Of a stretch of DNA of 64,000 nucleotides, positions 9,319 to 18,166 are shown piece by piece. Each line of letters starts with the position of its first letter. Positions within the stretch are counted from its first letter, which is position 1. The notes below the pieces were generated by a model. It saw only the letters and a program-made list of their open reading frames with translations. It ran no database searches and had not been told where the DNA came from. The stretch is from Gp1-AA133 sp964641665 (lineage in GTDB: Bacteria; Acidobacteriota; Terriglobia; Terriglobales; Acidobacteriaceae). Made by a program: the position numbers and the translations under genes. The stretch covers positions 26,306-90,305 of the forward strand of contig CAZXKO010000077.1 in assembly GCA_964641665.1 (NCBI GenBank), read 5' to 3'.

Positions 9319-10116
9319 TTACGCCCCCGCCTCCGCGGCCTTGTGTACCCCGCCCTTCAGCCACCAGATCACGCCACCCACTACCACGAGCCCAATGGCG
9401 ATCAACTGCGTGCCGCTCATTAGCCCGCCGAACACTGAACCGCGCCCGGGATCGCCTCGCAGAAATTCCAGGAAGAATCGCGCCACGCCATAAAGCACCA
9501 GGTACGCGCCGAACACCTGCCCATCGAACTTCTTGCGCTTCAGCATCCACATCAGCAGGAAGAAATTCGCCAGCTCCACCGCGAACTCAAAGAGCTGGGT
9601 TGGCTCCAGCGCTTCGTTCAGTGGGGTCCCCACCAATTGGTTCGCTACCGGATTCGTAAATGTCACGCCCCACCACGCGTTCGTGGGCTTGCCGAAGCAG
9701 CACCCCGCCGCAAAGCAGCCGAGCCGTCCAATCGCGTGCCCCAGAGCCAGCCCCGGCGCAAAGGCGTCACAGGTAGCCAATGCGGGCAAACGGTTCTTCC
9801 GGATGTACCAGACCGCGGCCCCGAGCGCCGCAATCAACCCGCCCGAAAACACGCCCCCGGCCTGCAGGGTGCTGATGCTGAAAATGTCGGTCCAGTGTGG
9901 GTAGTTATTCCAGTCGTAAATGACGTAGAGAATCTTCGCCCCTACAATCCCGCACAGCACCACGACGATTCCCAGATTCCAGGCCTTATCTGGATCGATC
10001 CCCTGGCGCGCCGAATTGCGCACGCTGATCCAAAGCCCGATCAGGACCCCGGTTGCCACCAGCAGACCGTAGGTAGGCAGAAAAAATCGTCCGACATGAA
10101 AAAGTTGTGGATGCAC
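9319..10116 (-). CDS. lgt: Phosphatidylglycerol-prolipoprotein diacylglyceryl transferase
   Basis: A 265-residue inner-membrane enzyme that transfers diacylglycerol from phosphatidylglycerol to the lipobox cysteine of prolipoproteins, the first step of lipoprotein maturation. It has seven or so membrane segments. The Lgt signature HAIGRLGCFAAGCCFG is at 127-142, with the essential His and Arg, and the N-terminal YGLL motif is also present. Length is normal. It is followed by rluD on the same strand, 107 bases on. The region before it holds heptamer repeats and a possible 6S-like RNA. Confidence 0.93.
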   Translation of the reverse strand: MHPQLFHVGRFFLPTYGLLVATGVLIGLWISVRNSARQGIDPDKAWNLGIVVVLCGIVGAKILYVIYDWNNYPHWTDIFSISTLQAGGVFSGGLIAALGAAVWYIRKNRLPALATCDAFAPGLALGHAIGRLGCFAAGCCFGKPTNAWWGVTFTNPVANQLVGTPLNEALEPTQLFEFAVELANFFLLMWMLKRKKFDGQVFGAYLVLYGVARFFLEFLRGDPGRGSVFGGLMSGTQLIAIGLVVVGGVIWWLKGGVHKAAEAGA

Positions 10117-10212
10117 TGGTCCGTTAGATGCACGAAAAGAAGATTTTGCCCAACGTCAGTTTAACAGGGCAAGGGAGCAACGAAGAGCCAGGGAAGGAGA
10201 GAAGTCCGGCAC

Positions 10213-10254
10213 AGCACTTGGCTGACGACTGAAGACCAGTGACTGAAGACTGAA
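10213..10254. repeat. Heptamer tandem repeat (GACTGAA type)
   Basis: Six consecutive 7-base units: AGCACTT, GGCTGAC, GACTGAA, GACCAGT, GACTGAA, GACTGAA. The last four are near-identical and the first two degenerate. It lies in the 583-base gap between lgt and zapA and belongs to the heptamer family described in the findings. Confidence 0.7.
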
Positions 10255-10499
10255 GTAAAGCCGACCCGCCGCGCCGTGTGGCAGGCCGAGAATGAACCCG
10301 TCCTTGACGGTGGGAACCCGCCGAGACCCTTTAGGCATCTCCGCATGGCGGAGCATCGCACACCGGATCATATGTCGAGTCGAGTCCCCGTTCATTCGGT
10401 GTTGGTTCAAAAATCGGTTACCACCATCACCAACGTCGCAGGTCGGCTTTCAGAATTGGATGCTAGGGAATCTTTCCAAGATGCGCAAGAGGGGAGCCG

Positions 10500-10650
10500 C
10501 AAATAGTTGGCACTTGACTTGCCAGCAGAAATCAAGACGAGCAATGGACGAAGGACCGCCTGTTGAGGAGGCCCTCAACAAGCACAGGATTCCTGCGGCC
10601 TAGACCCTTCACTTCGGTCACGAACGACGATTCGCTGTTAGAAGGAATTG
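10500..10650 (-). ncRNA. Possible 6S-like RNA downstream of zapA
   Basis: The 583-base gap between zapA and lgt has no convincing protein gene. On the minus strand it can form an 8-bp hairpin at 10561-10580 (TGTTGAGG with CCTCAACA), a stem below it pairing GGCCGC with GCGGTC and GAAG with CTTC, a largely unpaired stretch on both sides, and a closing stem pairing CAGC and GAATC with GATTT and GCTG. This rod with a central bubble, placed directly after zapA, is the layout of ssrS (6S RNA) in many bacteria. Folding was by eye only, and the ends are approximate. Confidence 0.25.
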
Positions 10651-10699
10651 TTACGAAGATTATTGCACTAAAGTTACGCGCCGCGAATATTTCCGACGC

Positions 10700-11035
10700 T
10701 CATCCCGCCCGCTTTGCCTCAGCCAGCACTTCGTCTAGCGCGCTCTCCAGTCGATGTGCGCGCTGCTGGTACCCCGAAGATCCCCCATCACTTCTGCGCT
10801 TGAGCAAGTGATACTCGTCCGCAATATTCAACGCTGCCAGGACCGCCAGTCGAACCGTATCGATGGTATTGGTTTGTTCCGCCACCGCCCGCATCTTGGC
10901 GTCGACATATTCGGCGAGTTTCAGAATATATTCCGGGTCGGAGCCGCGCAGGTTATAACCTTGATCGAAGATTTCTACGCGCACGCTGGTGTTATTCGCG
11001 TCTTTCACCGGGTTTTGTCGGGTCGCCGTTGCCAT
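10700..11035 (-). CDS. zapA: Cell division protein ZapA
   Basis: A 111-residue protein of the ZapA family, which crosslinks FtsZ filaments at the division ring. The N-terminal globular part has SVRVEIFDQGYNLRGSDPEY and the conserved YVDAKM segment, followed by the long C-terminal helix (DTVRLAVLAALNIADEYHLL) that forms the coiled coil. I chose the ATG at 11035 (MATATRQ) over the upstream codon at 11056. It sits 66 bases after a coiled-coil gene and near pheT, a common arrangement. Confidence 0.85.
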   Translation of the reverse strand: MATATRQNPVKDANNTSVRVEIFDQGYNLRGSDPEYILKLAEYVDAKMRAVAEQTNTIDTVRLAVLAALNIADEYHLLKRRSDGGSSGYQQRAHRLESALDEVLAEAKRAG

Positions 11036-11101
11036 AGTTGTCCTCTCTGTGCGCACCGGCCGTGTCTCTCGAAGCGGCTACGCCCAAGCTAGCCGGTATT
11101 C

Positions 11102-11398
11102 CTAACTCGCCGCCTTTTCCTCGCCGACGGCGTCGATCTGGCGCAACATCTTCTCCACCCTGCCGCGCACTTCTTCGCGATCCTTGCGCAACTGTACCGC
11201 TTCGCGTCGCAGAGACTCGATTTCCTCGTCGCGTTCGTCCAGTTGCGCCCGCACGCGCTGTAGCTCGCGCTCAGAGGCCGTCCTCGCCTCTCGCGCTGCC
11301 TTGTACATCTCAATAGTGCGATAAACCTTCTCTTCCAACGTCTGGAAATCGTCGGCCGGAACCTCGACAGGTACCTCTTCAGCCTCTTTGAGAGCCAT
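11102..11398 (-). CDS. Coiled-coil protein, possibly ZapB-like
   Basis: About 98 residues. Nearly the whole chain from LEEKVYRTIEMYKAA to the end is predicted coiled coil, rich in Glu, Arg and Gln with heptad leucines and valines. It has no other motif. Position directly upstream of zapA and size are those of a ZapB-type division-site protein, but low-complexity coiled coils give little family signal, so the role is inference. Two in-frame ATGs lie 9 and 12 bases upstream of the chosen start. Confidence 0.6.
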   Translation of the reverse strand: MALKEAEEVPVEVPADDFQTLEEKVYRTIEMYKAAREARTASERELQRVRAQLDERDEEIESLRREAVQLRKDREEVRGRVEKMLRQIDAVGEEKAAS

Positions 11399-11479
11399 GA
11401 TGGACATCATCCCGCAGGAAATTTCGTTCTTGAGCGCAGTATACCCCAGAAATCTGTGGAAACATCGTGAAGTTCCGTT

Positions 11480-12685
11480 CTACCGCGTGTGCCTGCACAA
11501 TTTCTTCAGGCGCTCTGCGGCTGCATCCAGCGTGTCGTCCTTCTTGCAGAACGCAAAACGTACCTGTGAGGCGCCATCTTTCCGATCTCGATAAAAACTA
11601 GACCCGGGTACCGCCGCGACCCCGATCTCGCTCACCAGGTACTTCGTGAATGCGACATCGTCAGCAAACCCGAACCCGCGGATGTCCGTCATCACATAGT
11701 AAGCGCCGCGCGGCAGAAAGCATTGGAAGCCCGCCTGCTCCAGCGCGGGAATCAATCGGTCTCTCCGTTTGCGGTATCCCTCGGCCAGATTCACGTAGTA
11801 ATTCTCCGGCAAACTGAGCGCAGATGCTCCCGCCTCCTGTAGCGGCGCAGGCGCACCGACCGTCAGAAAGTCGTGGACCTTGCGAATCGCATCCGTGATT
11901 CGCGGCGGCGCAATCGTCCAGCCCACACGCCAACCCGTCACAGCATAGGTCTTCGACATTCCGTTGATCGTGACGGTCCGGTCTTGCATGCCGTCAAGCG
12001 ATGCCATCGAGATGTGCTGCGTTCCGTCGTACAGAATGTGCTCGTAGATTTCATCCGTGATGGCCAGCACATCGAACTTCACGCACAGGTCGCGGATCAG
12101 TTCCAGTTCCGCGCGCGTGAACACTCTCCCGGTTGGATTGTTCGGGGTGTTTACGATGATCGCCTTGGTGTGCTCGTGGAAGGCTGCGCGCAACTCGCCT
12201 TCGTCAAACGTCCACTCTCCTTCCGCGTCGCGCGGCGGGCGCAGACTCACGAATCGCGGTTTCGCCCCGCTCAAGATCGAATCGGGCCCGTAGTTTTCAT
12301 AGTACGGCTCGAAGATGACAACCTCGTCGCCCGCGTTGCATACCGCCAGCAGGGTTGAGATCATCGCCTCGGTTGATCCGCAACAGACCGTCACCTGCTT
12401 TTCAGGATCAACTTCCACTCCCTGCGAAGCTTTCATTTTGCGCGCGATCGCTTCACGCAGGTTCCTCGCCCCCCAGGTGATGGCGTATTGGTTGAGGTCC
12501 GCTCCAATCGCCTGCTGCGCTGCCGCCTTGATCTCAGCCGGTGCGGGAAAATCCGGAAATCCCTGCGCCAGGTTGATGGCTCCGTGCAGCATCGCCTGCC
12601 GGGTCATCTCGCGGATGACCGACTCGGTGAAGTGCGCCACCCTGTCGCTCAGAAAATGTGTGTTGTGAGTCGCCGTTTCAGTCAT
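11480..12685 (-). CDS. PLP-dependent class I aminotransferase (kynurenine/methionine aminotransferase-like)
   Basis: A cytoplasmic fold-type I aminotransferase of 401 residues that moves an amino group from an amino acid to a 2-oxo acid. The markers are GFPDFPAP near residue 42, NTPNNPTGR (179-187), TDEIYEHILYD (the PLP-contacting Asp and Tyr), and SKTYAVTGWRVGW with the Schiff-base Lys245. The GFPDF/CCGSTEA pattern is that of the YbdL/kynurenine aminotransferase branch, which accepts methionine, glutamine or aromatic residues. The exact substrate is open. It precedes the coiled-coil gene and zapA by about 80 bases. Confidence 0.88.
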   Translation of the reverse strand: MTETATHNTHFLSDRVAHFTESVIREMTRQAMLHGAINLAQGFPDFPAPAEIKAAAQQAIGADLNQYAITWGARNLREAIARKMKASQGVEVDPEKQVTVCCGSTEAMISTLLAVCNAGDEVVIFEPYYENYGPDSILSGAKPRFVSLRPPRDAEGEWTFDEGELRAAFHEHTKAIIVNTPNNPTGRVFTRAELELIRDLCVKFDVLAITDEIYEHILYDGTQHISMASLDGMQDRTVTINGMSKTYAVTGWRVGWTIAPPRITDAIRKVHDFLTVGAPAPLQEAGASALSLPENYYVNLAEGYRKRRDRLIPALEQAGFQCFLPRGAYYVMTDIRGFGFADDVAFTKYLVSEIGVAAVPGSSFYRDRKDGASQVRFAFCKKDDTLDAAAERLKKLCRHTR

Positions 12686-12791
12686 AGCCCGGCCAGACTA
12701 GCACACCAAGCGGGATTGTCATTTCGATGAGACCGCAGTTTTGGGCAGGGGGCGCGAAGAACAAAAAAAAGAGCCAATGGTTAAGCACCCG

Positions 12792-13437
12792 CTAGCGTTT
12801 GTGTAACACCTTCCGCCGTAAATCGGGCCAGAACTCTTCGAACGCATCGCTGGTCATGCGTCCCAACACGCCCCATACGCAGAGCACCACTGCGTTGCCC
12901 GTATGGGCTTCGCTACCGGCGCGCCACGTGTTCGACAAGAAGTTGTTTCCGACATTCCCCGCGAAGCGCGCGTATGCCGAATGCCACTGTCCGTCCCGAT
13001 GCGGCGCCAGAAAGGTTGTTTTCACCACATACTTAAATGCGCGGCCCGAAGCCGTGTGCGGGCGAACGGAAGTGGCGCGGGTCCTCCCCCCCAGCCGAGC
13101 CTAACTCCGCTTCAATCAGGTTGCCGGTCGCGACTCCCGTCAGACGCATCCCATTGCGCTTTCCAAACCCGTCCCAATGGGTTCCGCATTCGGACGGCGC
13201 GTCGCGCATCGTTCCCCATCCGGCATTGATCGGCCCGACGAGAAAGAGCCGGGAAGGTCCGATCGTCGAGTTCAAGAACCACCGCATGCGGCCAGATCCG
13301 TTCGCTGGCCGGTAGTTCTCGATCGATCCCGCAGGTGACGTCGTCGTGATCCCATAACTCCGACTCGAGCTCGGCCCGCTCCCGGATTGTCCATAGGCGG
13401 GCAAAAGCAGAATGGACAACAGCACCATTAACTTCAT
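12792..13437 (-). pseudogene. Secreted acidobacterial protein, split by a one-base frameshift
   Basis: Two reading frames join into one normal protein of about 214 residues. The first part (13437 to about 13036) begins with a signal peptide MKLMVLLSILLLPAYGQ and has a good CGGAG site five bases before the ATG. It ends at a TAA at 13033-13035. The second part resumes one frame over as YVVKTTFLAPHRDGQWH and runs to the stop at 12792, ending FWPDLRRKVLHKR. Removing one T from the TTT run at 13035-13037 restores the frame. I recognise the C-terminal pattern from acidobacterial exported proteins of unknown function. Sequencing error and true decay cannot be told apart here. Confidence 0.7.
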
Positions 13438-13553
13438 GCAGACTCCGTAATTCAAAAATGCGGAGCGGAGAAGGGGACAGCACAAAGCAGCCCGATTGAA
13501 TCGACTATATATGCAGAAGGGGAACAAGTGCACGCCAATGGAGGGAGGGGTCG

Positions 13554-13592
13554 AATGAAAAAAGGGGACCTCAGTGTTTCACCTGAGGCCGG
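13554..13592 (-). terminator. Rho-independent terminator after pheT
   Basis: On the minus strand GGCCTCAG pairs with CTGAGGTC (one G-U pair) around an eight-base loop, followed by CCC and a run of six T. It lies 39-77 bases after the pheT stop and so ends the infC-rpmI-rplT-pheS-pheT block. Confidence 0.7.
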
Positions 13593-13630
13593 CAACTGTG
13601 GCGGGGATGCGGTGTAACATTGAGGCCAAG

Positions 13631-15673
13631 CTAGCCTCGCAACACGCCGCCCAGGCCCTCGAGCGCCTTAATCAACTGCGCTGACCACTGTCCAACTTCA
13701 TCCTCGCGCAACGTCCGCTCGCCCGACTGGAACGTTGCCCGCAATAGAATCGAATACTTGCCCGCGGGCAGATTCCCGCCGCGGAAAATCTCCACCGGCA
13801 CAAAGGCGCGCAATGCACCCAGCCGCAGTCCAGTCACCGCGTGCTCGATCTGTTCGAATGTCACCGTGTCCGCGAAGATGAACGAAAAATCGCGCTCCAC
13901 CCCAGGATGGCGGGGCAGGGCGCGGTACCGCCGCTCCTTGAGTTCGTGTTCGTACAGCCGATCCAGATAGAACTCCGCCAGAAAAACGTCCTGCCGCAGT
14001 TTTCGAGCGGCGGCCACGTCCGGATGAAGTTGGCCAAACTGAGCCACCACCGTTCCATCCATCACCGCCCGAGCTGATCGCCCGGGATGGTAATAGTCGG
14101 AAGCCTGGGCGTCGTAGTGGAGCGCGCTAGCCGTGAATGCCCCGAGCAAATTCTCCGCATCACCCTTGAGGTCGAAAAACGTTAGCGCCCGAGTTTCCTC
14201 AGGCCGGTGGACGTTCAACGGAAGAGCCTGGCCCGTGGCACCCAGACAAATCTGCTTCGGCTCGACGGACTTGTCTCCTTCCGCCTTGTACACGTGCCCG
14301 GCCTCAAACAGCCGCACGTTGCCGGTCCCGCGGTTCAGGTTGTACGCCAGCATGTTCAGCATGCCGGGCGCCAGCGTTGTCCGCATCACCGACGCTTCCT
14401 CGCTCAACGGATTCGCCAGCGGCAACGCCTCCGCGGCAGAGAACTTCTTCGCGTCCTCCGCCGAGATGAATGTCAACGATACAGATTCGCAGTAGCCCAG
14501 CCCCAGCAGGGAAGTACGCAGCGTCGTGTCCTTCTCCGCATCCCGCTGCTCGATCACCGCTCCCGCAAAGGCCGGCAGCGTATTCGCGAACCTGTCGTAC
14601 CCATGCAGCCTCGCGATCTCTTCAATGAGGTCGATTTCTCGCTCAACATCCAGCCGCCACGACGGAATCGTCACCTCGAACTCTTCTTCGCCCCGCCGCT
14701 CCGCGGCAAATTCGAATCCGAGCCGGGAAAGGATCCGCAGTATATCGCCGGAACCCAGCGCCTTGCCCAGAATGCGTTGTACTTCCGAAATGTTCAGCAC
14801 GATCGGCGCCTGGTCGCGGCCCCCGACCACTACGTCCATCACATCGCCGATCAGTTTTCCGCCGCCCGATTCCAGGATCAGTTCCGCGACCCGGTTGGTC
14901 GACACCACCGTCGATTCGAAGTCTGCCCCTCGCTCAAACCGGTGTGAAGCGTCGGTGTGCAGCCCGTGCCGCTTCGATGCCTTGCGGATGGTCGACGGGT
15001 CCCACCAGGCCGACTCGATCAGAATGTTCCGCGTCTTCTCGGTAATCATCGTGTCGAACCCGCCCATCACCCCGGCGAGACCGACCGGTTTTTTCGCATC
15101 GGCCACCACGAGATCTTCACTCGTCAGCTTGCGGTCGACGCCATCGAGCGTTTTGAGCGTCTCGCCGGGGCGGGCAAAGCGAACGACGATGCGCGAGCCC
15201 TCCAGCAGATCGAGATCGAACACGTGCGTCGGCTTGCCGCTCTCCCACAGCACGTAGTTCGTTGCATCGACTGCATTGCTGATGGGCCGCTGATCGAGCA
15301 ATTGCAGGCGGTGCGTGACCTTTGCCGGCGACGGCTTTATACTGACATCGCACACCACCCGCGCCGAAAAGCGCGGACAGTAACGCCCGTCCTCCACCGT
15401 AGTCGTGACACCTGCCAATCCGCTGGCCGCAGGAAGCCTCGGCGTAATCGGCCGCAGCGGCACGTCGTAGAAGGCCGAAGCCTCGCGCGCGACCCCGTAG
15501 TGATTCATCGCGTCCGGCCGGTTGGTCCCGATCTCCATCTCGAAAACGGTATCTGCCCCTGTCCCCGAGATGCTCTCGACCGCAATCCCAATCGAAGTCA
15601 GATCTTCCGCCAGACGCCGGTCGTCGACTGGCAGGTCAACGAAGTCGCGCAGCCATGTCGGAGAGATCCTCAT
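13631..15673 (-). CDS. pheT: Phenylalanine-tRNA ligase beta subunit (short form)
   Basis: Beta chain of the (alpha-beta)2 enzyme that charges tRNA-Phe and, through its B3/B4 domain, edits mischarged tyrosine. At 680 residues it is about 110 shorter than the usual bacterial chain. The N-terminal MRISPTWLRDFVDLP...GIAVESI runs straight into FEMEIGTNRPDAMNHYGVARE, so the EMAP/OB-fold tRNA-binding domain normally inserted there is missing. The B3/B4, B5 and catalytic-like domains and the C-terminal anticodon-binding domain (RHPGVERDFSFIF ... FQSGERTLREDEV) are present. It is the last gene of the infC block. Confidence 0.93.
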   Translation of the reverse strand: MRISPTWLRDFVDLPVDDRRLAEDLTSIGIAVESISGTGADTVFEMEIGTNRPDAMNHYGVAREASAFYDVPLRPITPRLPAASGLAGVTTTVEDGRYCPRFSARVVCDVSIKPSPAKVTHRLQLLDQRPISNAVDATNYVLWESGKPTHVFDLDLLEGSRIVVRFARPGETLKTLDGVDRKLTSEDLVVADAKKPVGLAGVMGGFDTMITEKTRNILIESAWWDPSTIRKASKRHGLHTDASHRFERGADFESTVVSTNRVAELILESGGGKLIGDVMDVVVGGRDQAPIVLNISEVQRILGKALGSGDILRILSRLGFEFAAERRGEEEFEVTIPSWRLDVEREIDLIEEIARLHGYDRFANTLPAFAGAVIEQRDAEKDTTLRTSLLGLGYCESVSLTFISAEDAKKFSAAEALPLANPLSEEASVMRTTLAPGMLNMLAYNLNRGTGNVRLFEAGHVYKAEGDKSVEPKQICLGATGQALPLNVHRPEETRALTFFDLKGDAENLLGAFTASALHYDAQASDYYHPGRSARAVMDGTVVAQFGQLHPDVAAARKLRQDVFLAEFYLDRLYEHELKERRYRALPRHPGVERDFSFIFADTVTFEQIEHAVTGLRLGALRAFVPVEIFRGGNLPAGKYSILLRATFQSGERTLREDEVGQWSAQLIKALEGLGGVLRG

Positions 15674-15675
15674 AG

Positions 15676-15882
15676 CTAGACGGCGTCCGCCCTGCGTTTT
15701 CGATTTGCGACCTCTTCGACCGGTTCAGCGAAGTCCAGCATAAGACAATAAGCAGAAAATCCATCGAGAGGCCCACCACGGCATACTGCCCAGGAACGGC
15801 GTGCTGGAAGGACTAAGACGACGCACAGATTGGACAGCGTCAGGCCTCCGAGAGCCACAAGCATCTTTCGTCTAAGTTTCAT
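15676..15882 (-). CDS. Possible small membrane protein between pheS and pheT
   Basis: A 68-residue frame with a basic N-terminus and one hydrophobic stretch (MLVALGGLTLSNLCVVLVLPA), ending two bases before pheT. No ribosome site is evident and no family is recognised. It may be a real single-pass peptide or chance coding in the 261-base gap. Confidence 0.25.
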   Translation of the reverse strand: MKLRRKMLVALGGLTLSNLCVVLVLPARRSWAVCRGGPLDGFSAYCLMLDFAEPVEEVANRKRRADAV

Positions 15883-15934
15883 CTTGGCTCAAAGATCCCT
15901 ATTTTCGTAGGGCCACGATCATCGGACCATTGCC

Positions 15935-17056
15935 TCACCCAAACTGTTCCAGAAACCGCATATCCCCCTGGAAAAACAACTGAATGTCGTCGACACCGTA
16001 CTTCAGGATCGCAATTCGGTCCGCACCCATCCCGAACGCAAAGCCCGAGACCTTCTTCGGATCGTATCCGTCGTGCTTCACGAATTCGAACACGTTTGGA
16101 TCGACCATGCCGCATCCGAGAATCTCGATCCAGCCCGTCGTCTTGCAAGGTCGGCAGGGTTCGTTCCCGCGTTTCCCGCTCCCCCCGCAAATGAAACAAC
16201 TCACCATCATCTCGGCGCTCGGCTCGGTAAACGGAAAAAATGACGGTCGGAACTGCGTCTTCACGCTCGACCCGAACAGGGCCTTCATCGCGTGATCGAG
16301 CGTTCCCTTCAGGTCTCCAAACGTGATGTTGGTGTCTACCGCCAACCCCTCGATCTGGTGAAACATCGGCGAGTGGCTGGCGTCCGGCGGATCGTTGCGG
16401 TAGACCTTGCCGGGAATCACAATGCGCAATGGCGGTTTCAGCCTCTCCATTGTCCGGATCTGCACCGGAGAAGTATGCGTCCGAAGCAGTAGGCGCTCGC
16501 GCTGTGGTTTCTTGTCCTGACCTGCAAGAAAGAGCGTGTCCTGCATGTCGCGCGCCGGGTGGTTCGGCGGGAAATTCAGCGCCTCAAAGTTGTAGTAGTC
16601 GGTTTCAATCTCGGGACCCTCGGAAACCGAGTAGCCGAGGTTGCGGAACACGCCGACGATCTCATTCATGGTGCGGATGACGGGATGCTCAACACCCAGC
16701 GTCCGGCGAACGCCGGGGAGGGTGATGTCGACCCGGCTCGCGGCGAGCCGCGCAGAAGAAACTCCTCCTTGCAACCGCTGGAGGGTCGCCGCGACTCCCG
16801 CTTCCACTTTGTTCTTGAGTTCGTTGACCCGTTGCCCTGCATCGCGCTTGCCTTCTTTGGGCGCAGGCTTCAGCCACAGATCGTTGATCTGAGTGGTGAT
16901 GCCGTCCTTGCGGGCGATCCATCGGTCGCGAAACGCCTTCCATTCATTTTCCCCACCGACCGCGGCCGCTTCGGACTCGAGCGCAGCCAGCAACTCCCGC
17001 GCCGCGATCTCGAGCGCCGCAGAGGAGAAGTCCGTCAGTTTCGGAACGGTGTACAT
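15935..17056 (-). CDS. pheS: Phenylalanine-tRNA ligase alpha subunit
   Basis: A 373-residue catalytic subunit of phenylalanyl-tRNA synthetase. The N-terminal coiled coil (about residues 15-95) binds tRNA-Phe. The class II core follows: motif 2 is VYRNDPPDASHSPMFHQIEG and motif 3 is GMGADRIAILKYGVDDI near the C-terminus. There is a CxxC-x-CxxC-like insert (CFICGGSGKRG...CRPC), common in some lineages. It is followed by pheT with a 261-base gap, so the two are in the usual order. Confidence 0.95.
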   Translation of the reverse strand: MYTVPKLTDFSSAALEIAARELLAALESEAAAVGGENEWKAFRDRWIARKDGITTQINDLWLKPAPKEGKRDAGQRVNELKNKVEAGVAATLQRLQGGVSSARLAASRVDITLPGVRRTLGVEHPVIRTMNEIVGVFRNLGYSVSEGPEIETDYYNFEALNFPPNHPARDMQDTLFLAGQDKKPQRERLLLRTHTSPVQIRTMERLKPPLRIVIPGKVYRNDPPDASHSPMFHQIEGLAVDTNITFGDLKGTLDHAMKALFGSSVKTQFRPSFFPFTEPSAEMMVSCFICGGSGKRGNEPCRPCKTTGWIEILGCGMVDPNVFEFVKHDGYDPKKVSGFAFGMGADRIAILKYGVDDIQLFFQGDMRFLEQFG

Positions 17057-17291
17057 GTGTTTCGCTTGCGAGATGCCCGTCGGGGTGCCGTCCCTGAATG
17101 GACTCGCGCTTCCTTGTCGTCTATTCCCCGCTCTTGCGTGCGGGACCAGTCCCTACCGTCGCTGCGCGACTATACCGCCGCCAACCGCCGGTTTCGCTGC
17201 TTCTTCAGCGACGCAACGACAAAAGTCAGATGAATCGATAGGGACCGATACACCGGCGCAGGAAGGTACACCCATCCCTCATCGACAAAAG

Positions 17292-17333
17292 GCCAAAAGC
17301 TAATGGCTAAAGGCTAAGTGCTAAAAGCTGGTC
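17292..17333. repeat. Heptamer tandem repeat (GCTAAAG type)
   Basis: Six 7-base units: GCCAAAA, GCTAATG, GCTAAAG, GCTAAGT, GCTAAAA, GCTGGTC. It ends two bases before the end of rplT, in the rplT-pheS gap. A related degenerate copy is at 18131-18158 after infC. Confidence 0.75.
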
Positions 17334-17335
17334 TG

Positions 17336-17695
17336 CTACGCTCCCAGCGCGCCCTTCGCCTGCTCCGCCAGATTCTTAAACGCCCCCGGATCTTTCACCG
17401 CCAGGTCCGCCAGGATCTTGCGGTCCAGTTCGACCCCAGCCCTCTTCAGGCCGTTGATGAACTTCGAGTAGCTCAAGCCGTGCTGCTTGGCGGCGGCGCC
17501 GATACGCACGATCCACAAGGATCGATACTGGCGCTTTCTCTGTTTCCGTCCGGAGTAGGCGAACTTCAGGCCGCGCTCGACCGCCTCTTTCGCCGAGCGG
17601 TAGAGCTTCGATTTTGTGAGGAAATAACCGCTGGCGCGATCTAATATCTTTTTCCGCTTGGCGCGGCGCTTGGTTCCACGTTTTACGCGAGGCAT
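17336..17695 (-). CDS. rplT: 50S ribosomal protein L20
   Basis: A 119-residue ribosomal protein that binds 23S rRNA early in 50S assembly. It begins MPRVKRGTKRRAKRKKILD, with the conserved GYFLTKSKLYRSAKEAVERG, RQRYRSLWIVRIGAAA-like core and the C-terminal DLAVKDPGAFKNLAEQAK. Length is typical. Order infC-rpmI-rplT is the universal one, and in other bacteria L20 or IF-3 feeds back on this operon. Confidence 0.97.
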   Translation of the reverse strand: MPRVKRGTKRRAKRKKILDRASGYFLTKSKLYRSAKEAVERGLKFAYSGRKQRKRQYRSLWIVRIGAAAKQHGLSYSKFINGLKRAGVELDRKILADLAVKDPGAFKNLAEQAKGALGA

Positions 17696-17879
17696 TGCAT
17701 TCTCCTTTTTCTTTCCTAGTCAGGCGGCTGGAGGTAAGGGATCGTCGAGCGACGATTCGACCTCTTCACGCGCCGGGCGCCGCACTTGCCGCAGCACCGC
17801 TGGTCAGGCCAAAGCCTGAAAAATCGCCGATTCAATGGACGCGAAACAGTCCAAAATCAGCAGTCAATATCAAAAGCTC

Positions 17880-18077
17880 TCACTGGTAGGGGATCATCCG
17901 CAGGACTTTCGGCGTGTCCGCATCACTTACCAGCACCGACTTGGCCAGCTTGTCTTTCCGCTTCTGTCCCTTCGACGTCAGCATGTGGCGCAAGTGCGAA
18001 TGGTGCCGCATCACCTTGCCAGTAGCAGTTTTCTTGAAGCGCTTAGCCGCGCCCTTGTGTGTTTTCAGTTTCGGCAT
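17880..18077 (-). CDS. rpmI: 50S ribosomal protein L35
   Basis: A 65-residue, very basic protein with the family start MPKLKTHKGAAKRFKKT and the central HHSHLRHMLTSKGQKRKDKL. It lies between infC and rplT. The 184-base gap to rplT has no further gene. Confidence 0.97.
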   Translation of the reverse strand: MPKLKTHKGAAKRFKKTATGKVMRHHSHLRHMLTSKGQKRKDKLAKSVLVSDADTPKVLRMIPYQ

Positions 18078-18130
18078 AAAAGTAATTTTCTCAGTTCTGA
18101 ATTGTTGTGCATGGGATCAGCGGCGCAAGG

Positions 18131-18158
18131 GCTAAGTGCTCTGTGCCAAAGCTGGTAG
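18131..18158. repeat. Short degenerate heptamer repeat
   Basis: Units GCTAAGT, GCTCTGT, GCCAAAG and CTGGTAG follow the infC stop at once. They match the 17292-17333 array, including the closing AAGCTGGT. Confidence 0.45.
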
Positions 18159-18166
18159 CTGCCCTT

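Noticed and set aside
12755..12792. Run of eight T on the minus strand after the frameshifted gene, as in a terminator
   Set aside because: The sequence before it does not form a convincing stem.
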